56,180 nt of DNA, taken from positions 1-56,180 of the forward strand of contig CAJTFB010000027.1 in assembly GCA_910575665.1 (NCBI GenBank), in the 5' to 3' direction. Source of the DNA: Eubacteriaceae bacterium. GTDB taxonomy: Bacteria; Bacillota; Clostridia; Lachnospirales; Lachnospiraceae. Of this stretch, positions 7,937 to 15,080 are shown piece by piece. The notes below the pieces were generated by a model. The model saw only the letters and a program-made list of their open reading frames with translations, was not told where the DNA came from and did not search any database. A program made the position numbers and the translations under genes. Every line of letters begins with the position of its first letter. Position 1 is the stretch's first letter.

Positions 7937-8924
7937 TGATATATGTGTGAAAGCTCTCCAGTAACCTCTCCAGGTCTTCCATCGTTTCAATCTCATTTAC
8001 CCTACGTCTCATGGAGGCAGAATGGGGATATCCGGAAGTGTACCAAGCAAAATGCGACCTCATCTCTCGCATGCCATAGAGCTCTCCCTTCCATTCCGTC
8101 TGCATCCTGGCATGACGCAAGATCATCTGTGCCAGCTCCGGTAGCTCTGGTCTGGAAAGTTCCTCGCCGGTCTCCAGATAATGGCGAATCTGCGGAAAAA
8201 TCCAGGGATTTCCCCGGGCTCCCCGCCCGATCATCAGCGCATCACAGCCTGTCTCCATAAACATCCCTTCCGCATCCTTGCCGGTAAAAATATCTCCGTT
8301 TCCGATCACCGGAATGGACACCGCTTCCTTCACCCGGCGGATGACACCCCAGTCCGCCCTTCCGCTATAATATTGCTCCCGCGTCCTTCCATGAACGGCA
8401 ACAGCTGACGCTCCTGCCGCCTCTGCCGCCTTCGCCAAATCCACCGCCTGTTCTTCCCCATCCAGAAATCCCTTACGGAATTTAACCGTCACCGGTTTAT
8501 GCACTGCTTTCACCGTCTCCCGGATGATTTTCTCCGCCAAAGGGATATTTTTTAATAGCGCAGAACCTTCCCCGTTATTGACGACTTTGGGTACCGGACA
8601 CCCCATATTGATATCCAGAATGTCAAAATTCCGTTCTTCGATCTTCGCTGCCATACTGCTGATGATCTGCGGATCCGATCCAAAGAGTTGCAGTGCCACC
8701 GGACGTTCTTCCTCCTTCACCTCGAGAAGAGCTTCCGTATTCTTACTATTATAATAGATTCCCTTGGCACTGACCATCTCCGTATAGATCAGGTCTGCTC
8801 CCTTTTCCTTACACAGCAAACGAAAAGGCAGGTCCGTCACCCCTGCCATCGGTGCCAGAATCAGCTTTCCGGGCACCATCACATCTCCGATCCTCCATGG
8901 CTCATCTGCTTTCATCCGGTTCAT
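7929..8924 (-). CDS. dusB: tRNA-dihydrouridine synthase
   Basis: This flavoenzyme reduces uridine to dihydrouridine in tRNA D-loops. The 331 residues contain the FMN-binding APMAGVTD at 24-31, the catalytic cysteine C109 in [10 protein letters not shown], and HGRTREQ and NGDIF motifs of the TIM barrel. The frame is open to 8966, but the ATG at 8924 follows a GGGAG site by 6 bases and gives the usual N-terminus. The gene overlaps the 3' end of coaX by about 23 bases, so the two are coupled. The stop codon is inside the terminator stem. The family paralogue (DusB type) is the usual assignment in Firmicutes. Confidence 0.93.
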   Translation of the reverse strand: MNRMKADEPWRIGDVMVPGKLILAPMAGVTDLPFRLLCKEKGADLIYTEMVSAKGIYYNSKNTEALLEVKEEERPVALQLFGSDPQIISSMAAKIEERNFDILDINMGCPVPKVVNNGEGSALLKNIPLAEKIIRETVKAVHKPVTVKFRKGFLDGEEQAVDLAKAAEAAGASAVAVHGRTREQYYSGRADWGVIRRVKEAVSIPVIGNGDIFTGKDAEGMFMETGCDALMIGRGARGNPWIFPQIRHYLETGEELSRPELPELAQMILRHARMQTEWKGELYGMREMRSHFAWYTSGYPHSASMRRRVNEIETMEDLERLLESFHTYIKV

Positions 8925-9717
8925 CAGCACTCCCTTTCTTTTTCTCTGCCGCCTTTGTTTTTTCATAGATCAGGCGAGTTCCCTGAAGGGTAAGATTCGG
9001 ATCATAAATATCGATCAGCTCCGTCGCATCCGATATACTTCTTCCAAGTCCTCCTGTTGCCACAACTTTAATATTTTCTATGGCTGACTCTTCCTTCATT
9101 TTGCGGATAATATATTCCGTCTGACCAATAGTTCCATAGAGCAATCCTGCTTGCATACTGGTTATAGTATTTTTTGCAAGGATCGAATCCGGCTTTTTGA
9201 TCTCGATCTCCGGAAGCTGTGCAGCACTTGACCAGAGCGCTTTAGCACTGATCTTTATTCCCGGACAGGTAACACGGGCCGCAAACACACCTTCCCCCGT
9301 CACCAGGTCATAGGTGGTGGCTGTACCAAAATCAATAACGATCACCGGTCCTCCGTATAGTTCATAGGCGCCTACCGCATCCACGATGCGGTCCGCCCCG
9401 ATCTCACTCGGATTGGAAGCCGCGATATGAATCCCCGTTTTGGTGCCATTTCCTACAATATAGGGTGTGGTGTGAAAATATTTCTTGATCCCGCTTACCA
9501 GAGAGTACATAACTTTCGGAACTACAGAAGCAATGATCACATCCTGGATCTGAAATTCTTTGATCCCATGTCTCGCCAACGCCTCTCCGATGGCCTGTCC
9601 AAATTCATTGGAAGTTCTCGGAAGATTCGTCGTCAGACGAAAGGTAAAGCGAAGCTCTTCTTCCTCAAACACTCCAAAGGTAAGATTGGTATTCCCAATA
9701 TCTATCGCAAGTAACAT
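8902..9717 (-). CDS. coaX: Type III pantothenate kinase
   Basis: CoaX phosphorylates pantothenate in the first step of coenzyme A synthesis. The 271-residue protein shows the ASKHA phosphate motif [10 protein letters not shown] at 6-15, the [12 protein letters not shown] segment near 108-119, and DFGTATTYD near 130-138. It carries a charged C-terminal extension of about 15 residues rich in K and E, which overlaps dusB. It lies in a run with argF, citrate synthase and DUF6145. ATG start at 9717, with AGGA a few bases before. Confidence 0.95.
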   Translation of the reverse strand: MLLAIDIGNTNLTFGVFEEEELRFTFRLTTNLPRTSNEFGQAIGEALARHGIKEFQIQDVIIASVVPKVMYSLVSGIKKYFHTTPYIVGNGTKTGIHIAASNPSEIGADRIVDAVGAYELYGGPVIVIDFGTATTYDLVTGEGVFAARVTCPGIKISAKALWSSAAQLPEIEIKKPDSILAKNTITSMQAGLLYGTIGQTEYIIRKMKEESAIENIKVVATGGLGRSISDATELIDIYDPNLTLQGTRLIYEKTKAAEKKKGSADEPDESR

Positions 9718-9796
9718 TTATCCTGTCCATCCTCTTATTTCATATTTCTCCTCATTCGCCCACGCCTTTTGCGCCATAGAACGAAAAGCTCTTACC

Positions 9797-9822
9797 AAGT
9801 TTGGGCTTGGGCGCACAAACTT
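9797..9822. repeat. Inverted repeat between DUF6145 gene and coaX
   Basis: AAGTTTG (9797-9803) and CAAACTT (9816-9822) form a perfect 7-bp inverted repeat with a GC-rich loop. There is no strong T-run, so it is a weak attenuator or mRNA structure rather than a clear terminator. Confidence 0.35.
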
Positions 9823-9837
9823 GTTGAGTGAAACCTG

Positions 9838-10152
9838 TTACAAAAAGAAACTGCGGTAATATTCCTCCAGTCCCTCCAATAACTCTCCGTGTTCCTGGCG
9901 CAGCTGTTTGATCTTTAGATAACTTCCGATCTCGTCATAAGAGAAATCATTCTCCTTGGCTGTCGTAGACAGATACAACGTCCCATCCTCTTCAAATTCC
10001 ATAGTAAACACTCCGCCTACATCTGTAGTAAGCATAACACTCAAAATCTTTAATTCCTCTTTTACTCCTGTCGGAAGGGAATCATATCTGGGATTCAGAT
10101 AAAATTTCTGTTCGTATGCACTACAGGCACAGAGCACCTGTTTTTCATCCAT
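9838..10152 (-). CDS. DUF6145 family protein
   Basis: This small 104-residue protein has no known function. Its pattern (VLCACSAYEQKFYLNP near 6-21, LKILSVMLTTDVGGVFT near 34-50, YDEIGSYLKIKQL near 74-86) matches what I recall of DUF6145, common in Lachnospiraceae. It has no signal peptide or membrane segment, so it is probably cytoplasmic. Its ATG overlaps the last base of the citrate synthase stop (TAATG), so the two genes are translationally coupled. That coupling hints at a role tied to central metabolism, but nothing in the sequence shows it. Confidence 0.75.
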   Translation of the reverse strand: MDEKQVLCACSAYEQKFYLNPRYDSLPTGVKEELKILSVMLTTDVGGVFTMEFEEDGTLYLSTTAKENDFSYDEIGSYLKIKQLRQEHGELLEGLEEYYRSFFL

Positions 10153-11531
10153 TAGCCCTCTTTCCTTTCACTCATCGGCACATATGGTTTGTGAGGACAC
10201 ACCGCTTTGTATGCAGGACGTATGATCTTTCCGGCATTGACAAGCTCTTCCAGACGATGGGCACTCCAGCCCGCAATTCGCCCAATGGCAAAAATCGGAG
10301 TGTACAGCTCTGTCGGGAGCTCCAGCATACTATATACCAGTCCACTGTAAAAGTCTATATTAGCGCTGACTCCTTTGTAAATGTGACGCTCATTAGCAAT
10401 CACCTCCGGCGCCAGCCGCTCCACCTTTTCATAAAGAGCGTATTCTGCCATCATATTCTTTTCCTCGGAGAGTTTCCGCACAAAATGACGGAAGGTCTTC
10501 GCACGGGGATCTGAGATGGAATACACCGCATGCCCCATTCCATAGATCAATCCGGATTTATCAAAGGCCTGACGGTTCAACAGTGCTGTCAGGTACGTCC
10601 GGATCTCATTCTCATCCTCCCAGTCCTCTAAATTCTTTTTCATATCCTCAAACATCAGCGACACTTTTTTGTTGGCACCGCCATGACGGGGACCTTTCAG
10701 AGATCCCAGGGAAGCGGAAATCGCTGCATAAGTATCTGTTCCAGAAGAAGTCACCACATGATCCGTAAAGGTAGAGTTGTTTCCGCCGCCATGCTCTGCG
10801 TGAAGTACCAGGGCAATATCTAAGATCTTTGCCTCAAGAGGCGAAAATTGACTATCTGGACGGAGCATATGTAGAATATTTTCCGCTGTCGAATATTCTT
10901 TTTTGGGCGGGTGCAGGAAAAAGCTGCTTCCCTCATGAAAATAATTCGCCGCCTGATAACCATACACAGCAAACATTGGAAGAAGCGCCACCAATTCAAG
11001 ACACTGACGCAGCACGTTCTCTGTAGAAGTATCGTCTGCCTTTTCATCGTAAGAATAAAGAGTCAGGACACTTCTTCCCAGCGTATTCATCAGATCCGCA
11101 CTCGGCGCCTTCATTATGATATCCCTCACAAAGCTGGTAGGAAGACTTTTACGGTACTCCGCAAGCACATCTTTGAGGTCTTCGAGCTGGCTCTCTGTGG
11201 GCAAATCGCCAAACAGAAGCAGGTATACCACCTCTTCATAGCCAAACCTTTTTTCCTGAAGAAATCCTCCCACGATTTCTTCGATATCAATTCCTTGATA
11301 AAAAAGTTTTCCCTCACATGGCACCATCTCGTGGTCAACCACCGTATAAGAACGGATCTCTGAAACCTCCGTAAGTCCTGTTAGGACACCTTGGCCGTTC
11401 AAGTCTCTGAGTCCGCGTTTTACCTCATATTTATCAAATAAAGTAGAGTCAATCGTGCTGCTGGCTTCACAAACATCCGCCATTTTCTGTATCCAATCAT
11501 GTCTATATCCCAAATCAAGGTTGTTATCCAT
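10152..11531 (-). CDS. gltA: Citrate synthase
   Basis: This enzyme condenses acetyl-CoA and oxaloacetate to citrate. The 459-residue protein carries the active-site histidines H247 (HAEHGGGNNS), H283 (GPRHGGAN) and H334 (MGHAVYS), and the catalytic aspartate in NIDFYSG near 395. The N-terminus is about 60 residues longer than in compact bacterial enzymes. An AGGAGGG site precedes the ATG at 11531. It lies 30 bases after argF on the same strand and is coupled to the DUF6145 gene. In fermentative Clostridia it supplies 2-oxoglutarate and glutamate, consistent with its place next to arginine synthesis. Confidence 0.94.
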   Translation of the reverse strand: MDNNLDLGYRHDWIQKMADVCEASSTIDSTLFDKYEVKRGLRDLNGQGVLTGLTEVSEIRSYTVVDHEMVPCEGKLFYQGIDIEEIVGGFLQEKRFGYEEVVYLLLFGDLPTESQLEDLKDVLAEYRKSLPTSFVRDIIMKAPSADLMNTLGRSVLTLYSYDEKADDTSTENVLRQCLELVALLPMFAVYGYQAANYFHEGSSFFLHPPKKEYSTAENILHMLRPDSQFSPLEAKILDIALVLHAEHGGGNNSTFTDHVVTSSGTDTYAAISASLGSLKGPRHGGANKKVSLMFEDMKKNLEDWEDENEIRTYLTALLNRQAFDKSGLIYGMGHAVYSISDPRAKTFRHFVRKLSEEKNMMAEYALYEKVERLAPEVIANERHIYKGVSANIDFYSGLVYSMLELPTELYTPIFAIGRIAGWSAHRLEELVNAGKIIRPAYKAVCPHKPYVPMSERKEG

Positions 11532-11561
11532 ATTGGCCCTCCTTTTCCTTTATACATTTGC

Positions 11562-12548
11562 TTATTTTAAAGTTGCATACATCACTGCCTTTATCGTATG
11601 CATACGGTTTGCTGCCTCTTCGAATACCACATCTGCATACTTTTCAAATACCTCATCGGTCACTTCCATTTCCGTGAGGCCGTATTTATCATGAATCTCT
11701 TTCCCAATCTTCGTCTTTAAGTCGTGGAATGCCGGCAGACAGTGCATAAATACCGCTGTTTCCTTTGCATTTGCCATCACTTTTGCATTGATCTGATAAG
11801 GAGAAAGGGCATGGATCCTCTCCTCCCATACTTCATCTGGCTCTCCCATGGAAACCCACACATCCGTGTAGAGTACATCGGCATCCTTCGTTCCCTCCAT
11901 CACATCCTCTGTCAGTGTAATAGAAGCTCCACTTTCCTCTGCATATTTCTGACACTGAGCCACCAGATCGTCTCCTGGAAAATATTCCTTAGGCGCACAC
12001 GCCACAAAATCCATTCCCATTTTGGCACAGGCGATCATAAGTGAATTCCCCATATTATAACGAGCATCCCCCATGTAAACCAGCTTGATCCCCTTTAAGG
12101 TGCCAAATTGTTCCCGAATCGTCAAAAGATCCGCCAGCATCTGGGTGGGATGATACTCATTGGTCAGTCCATTCCATACGGGAACCCCGGCATATCGTGC
12201 CAGTTCTTCCACAATCTCCTGTCCGTATCCGCGATATTCTATCCCGTCAAACATTCTGCCAAGCACCCGTGCGGTATCCGCGATACTCTCTTTCTTCCCA
12301 ATCTGGGAACTCTGGGGATCCAGATAGGTTACTCCCATCCCCAGATCATGGGCCGCCACCTCAAAAGAACAGCGGGTTCTAGTACTGGTCTTTTCAAAAA
12401 TCAGGGCGATGTTTTTTCCCTCCAGTTCTCGGTGGGGGATGCCTTTGCGTTTTTTATCCTTTAATTCCTTTGACAGATCAAGAAAATATGTAATTTCCTC
12501 CGGTGTAAAATCTTTTAATGTTAAAAAATTTTTATCTTTTAAATTCAC
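11562..12548 (-). CDS. argF: Ornithine carbamoyltransferase
   Basis: ArgF makes citrulline from ornithine and carbamoyl phosphate. The 328-residue protein has the carbamoyl-phosphate motif STRTR at 55-59 (in [10 protein letters not shown]), the HPTQ motif in [12 protein letters not shown], and the ornithine-binding [10 protein letters not shown] near the C-terminus. The frame is open up to an ATG at 12632, but AAGGAGG lies inside that extension 8 bases before a GTG at 12548, and [14 protein letters not shown] is the family N-terminus, so GTG is chosen. A long leader with a hairpin lies upstream. It heads the run to citrate synthase, DUF6145, coaX and dusB. Confidence 0.94.
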   Translation of the reverse strand: MNLKDKNFLTLKDFTPEEITYFLDLSKELKDKKRKGIPHRELEGKNIALIFEKTSTRTRCSFEVAAHDLGMGVTYLDPQSSQIGKKESIADTARVLGRMFDGIEYRGYGQEIVEELARYAGVPVWNGLTNEYHPTQMLADLLTIREQFGTLKGIKLVYMGDARYNMGNSLMIACAKMGMDFVACAPKEYFPGDDLVAQCQKYAEESGASITLTEDVMEGTKDADVLYTDVWVSMGEPDEVWEERIHALSPYQINAKVMANAKETAVFMHCLPAFHDLKTKIGKEIHDKYGLTEMEVTDEVFEKYADVVFEEAANRMHTIKAVMYATLK

Positions 12549-12648
12549 AATTCTTCCTCCTTGTCCTAGCTCCATGGCGCCACGTTTAGTACGATGGATA
12601 TAAAGTTGTTTGATGTTAAACTTAGTATTCATTGTACTAGGATGTATG

Positions 12649-12695
12649 AAAGAGGGTTTTCATCTGTCCTCCCAGGACAAAAGAATTCCCTCTTT
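12649..12695. promoter_or_regulatory. Nested hairpin in the argF leader region
   Basis: The arms AAAGAGGG (12649-12656) and CCCTCTTT (12688-12695) enclose a second hairpin GTCCT-CCC-AGGAC (12666-12678). It lies between the SPFH gene stop and argF. On the minus strand only three T follow, so it is a weak terminator there. It may separate the SPFH gene from argF or act in the argF leader. I see no convincing ArgR box. Confidence 0.45.
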
Positions 12696-12730
12696 TTATC
12701 CATTCTATTTTAAGCAGTCGTGCTGAATCC

Positions 12731-13687
12731 TCAGCTCTCCTTTACGCTTTCTACTAATGATTTTGCAAGCCCTGCCACACCTTGGATCTCCGATGGAATA
12801 ATGATCTTCGTTGCCTTTCCATCAGCTGCCTTCTCAAAAGCTTCCAAGCTCTTGATCGTAAGAACGCCCTGGGAAGGTGATGCTTCATTCAGATAGCGAA
12901 TACCCTCGGCAGTCGCCTTCTGTACCGCCTCGATCGCCTGGGCGCGACCCTCTGCCTCACGTATCATAGCTTCCTTCTTCGCCTCTGCACGCAGAATGGC
13001 AGCTTCCTTCTCTGCCTCCGCTTCCAGGATCGCAGATTCTTTTTTACCCTCTGCCACAAGCACTGTAGACTTTTTCTCACCCCCTGCACGAAGGATGGAT
13101 TCACGTCTCTCACGCTCTGCCTTCATCTGTTTCTCCATGGAATCCTGAATCTCTCTCGGCGGAATGATATTTTTAAGCTCCACACGGTTTACCTTGATCC
13201 CCCATGGATCTGTCGCAATATCCAGGCTTGATCTCATGTGGGTGTTAATGGTCTCTCTCGATGTAAGTGTCTGGTCAAGCTCCAGATCTCCAATGATATT
13301 ACGAAGTGTGGTAGCCGTCAGGTTTTCAATCGCCATAATCGGATTTTCCACTCCATAGGTAAACAGCTTCGGATCTGTGATCTGGAAAAATACGACGGTG
13401 TCGATCTGCATCGTAACATTATCTTTTGTTATCACTGGCTGCGGTGCAAAATCCATCACCTGCTCTTTTAAGTTGACTTTCCTTGCCACGCGGTCCAAAA
13501 TAGGAAGTTTGAAATGTATTCCTACCGACCAAGTCCCCAGATATCCACCGAGACGCTCAATAATATACGCATGTGCCTGAGGCACGATATTGATACACGC
13601 TGCCAGTATGATCAACACGATCACTATCAGGACAATGGTAATCACTACACCTGCGTTAATTTCAAATCCTGCTCCTGAATCTCCCAT
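12731..13687 (-). CDS. SPFH/stomatin-like membrane protein (QmcA family)
   Basis: SPFH proteins form ring-like scaffolds in membrane microdomains. The 318 residues start with a single membrane segment (about 14-36), followed by the SPFH domain (GGYLGTWSVGIHFKLPILDR onward, about 45-190), then an alanine/glutamate-rich coiled coil with repeated AEGKKESAILEAEAEKE-type units (about 195-260), and a C-terminal IIIPSE segment. ATG at 13687 is preferred over GTG at 13696 because AGGTG lies 6 bases ahead. It follows an NfeD-type gene on the same strand, a conserved pairing in which NfeD assists SPFH assembly. Confidence 0.9.
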   Translation of the reverse strand: MGDSGAGFEINAGVVITIVLIVIVLIILAACINIVPQAHAYIIERLGGYLGTWSVGIHFKLPILDRVARKVNLKEQVMDFAPQPVITKDNVTMQIDTVVFFQITDPKLFTYGVENPIMAIENLTATTLRNIIGDLELDQTLTSRETINTHMRSSLDIATDPWGIKVNRVELKNIIPPREIQDSMEKQMKAERERRESILRAGGEKKSTVLVAEGKKESAILEAEAEKEAAILRAEAKKEAMIREAEGRAQAIEAVQKATAEGIRYLNEASPSQGVLTIKSLEAFEKAADGKATKIIIPSEIQGVAGLAKSLVESVKES

Positions 13688-13752
13688 AATTTTCACCTGT
13701 TCCTTTCCTAAACCATATATGTATCTATGGTTTAATTACGCCTGTGGCGCAT

Positions 13753-14175
13753 TTACTTCACAATTAACTTTACACCCTGGACAGATACTACTATAACTCT
13801 TTTTCCTTCTTCGATCACACTTCCGTCCTCGCTTCTGGCTGTCCAGTCCATACCATTTAACGTTACTTCTCCTGTCGCCATCTCATTGTTAATCTGTTTG
13901 GAAACAACCGCTGTTTTGCCGACAACTTCCTCGATATTGGTCTTTTCCTTTTCCCTATTCAGATACCTGACAGCAAAAGGCCGGCATAACACCATGGCAA
14001 TCACAGATAACAGGGTAAAGACACCCAGCTGTCCCCATATTCCGTATCCCAATCCGGAAACTACTGCCGCACCGATGGCGCCAATTCCAAACCAGATCGT
14101 CGTCAGCCCAAGGGTAGCGACCTCTATAATGATCATGACAGCGAGAATGATCAGCCACACAATACTGGCACTCAT
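13753..14175 (-). CDS. NfeD-like membrane protein
   Basis: This is the short form of NfeD, partner of the neighbouring SPFH protein. The 140-residue protein has membrane segments in the first 80 residues (VWLIILAVMIIIEVATLGL, then GLGYGIWGQLGVFTLLSV) and a C-terminal OB-fold-like beta domain (VVGKTAVVSKQINN to GVKLIVK). The frame is open to 14247, but the ATG at 14175 lies 8 bases after AGGAGG. The ClpP-like protease domain of long NfeD proteins is absent, as usual for the short form. Confidence 0.88.
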   Translation of the reverse strand: MSASIVWLIILAVMIIIEVATLGLTTIWFGIGAIGAAVVSGLGYGIWGQLGVFTLLSVIAMVLCRPFAVRYLNREKEKTNIEEVVGKTAVVSKQINNEMATGEVTLNGMDWTARSEDGSVIEEGKRVIVVSVQGVKLIVK

Positions 14176-14218
14176 ATTCATTGCCTCCTTTTTAATGAAA
14201 TAAAAAGATACCCCTCTT

Positions 14219-14247
14219 ATTTTACTATATTTTTTTCTTTTGCGCAA
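14219..14247 (-). promoter_or_regulatory. Promoter of the NfeD-SPFH pair
   Basis: TTGCGC (14247-14242, minus) and TAAAAT (14224-14219) are 17 bases apart and lie upstream of the NfeD ATG at 14175, in the short gap after the methyltransferase gene. Confidence 0.55.
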
Positions 14248-14256
14248 TTATTATTT

Positions 14257-15042
14257 TTACTGTCCTCTCTGCCGATGGATCTCATACATTAAAAGGGCTG
14301 CTGAAACCGCAGCATTTAAAGATTCCAACTGTCCCTCCATGGGAATCTTCACTCCCACATCGGCTTTTTCCGCGGTCTCTAAACAGAGCCCCCTGGCCTC
14401 ATTTCCAATCAATAAGCCCGTCTTACCACGGTAATCGGCATGGGTATAGTCCAATTCGGTATCCAGCCTTGCAGCAACCATCTGGAATCCCTGACACTTT
14501 AAATTTTCTACTTCTGTAGACATATTCTCTGTTACATAATAGGGCATCCGATACAATGCACCCATGGTAGAGCGTACCACTTTCGGATTAAACAGATCCA
14601 CGCATCCTTTGGACAATAGTACCCCTCTCATACCGGCCCCCTCCGCCGTTCTCATAATAGTTCCTAGATTTCCCGGGTCCTGGATATCTTCCAGACATAC
14701 CAACGCCGCTCCTTCCTCTGCCAGAATCTTTTCCCGATCATATTCTGGCATGCGGATCACAGCAAGGACTCCCTGAGGGGAAGCGGTATCGGATAATTGC
14801 CGAAAAACAGCGTCAGACACCCATTCTATATTCTCTTTTCCTATTGTATGGGATAACTTTGAAAAATATTCTTCTTCTGCGGACTCTGCCACATACATGG
14901 TCTGAACCAGTCCGTGAAGCAGCCCTTCCTCTGCCATTTTGAATCCTTCCGCAATAAAGACCCTTTCCTGCCTGCGGAACCGGGAACTTTTCTTTAATTT
15001 TCCGATTCGCTTGACCTGGGCATTGTTCATACTTTCAATCAT
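14257..15042 (-). CDS. TrmH/SpoU-family RNA 2'-O-methyltransferase
   Basis: This SPOUT enzyme is predicted to methylate a ribose 2'-OH in rRNA or tRNA using S-adenosylmethionine. The 261 residues include an N-terminal substrate-binding domain (RRQERVFIAEGFKMAEEGL near 23-41) and the SPOUT knot with motif 1 (QDPGNLGTIMRTAEGAG near 119-135), motif 2 (LIGNEARGL) and motif 3 (IPMEGQLESLNAAVSAALL). It follows the TetM-like/NYN gene by 38 bases on the same strand. In B. subtilis the related yacO (rlmB) sits beside yacP (rae1), so the pairing of this family with a NYN nuclease domain is preserved here. The substrate is unknown. Confidence 0.9.
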   Translation of the reverse strand: MIESMNNAQVKRIGKLKKSSRFRRQERVFIAEGFKMAEEGLLHGLVQTMYVAESAEEEYFSKLSHTIGKENIEWVSDAVFRQLSDTASPQGVLAVIRMPEYDREKILAEEGAALVCLEDIQDPGNLGTIMRTAEGAGMRGVLLSKGCVDLFNPKVVRSTMGALYRMPYYVTENMSTEVENLKCQGFQMVAARLDTELDYTHADYRGKTGLLIGNEARGLCLETAEKADVGVKIPMEGQLESLNAAVSAALLMYEIHRQRGQ

Positions 15043-15080
15043 TCGATCTCTCTTCCTTCAATATTTGTTAGATGTACGCA

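Noticed and set aside
12600-12640. ArgR box upstream of argF
   Set aside because: A TGAATACTAAGTTTA-like stretch matches only half of the ARG box pattern, which is too weak to annotate.
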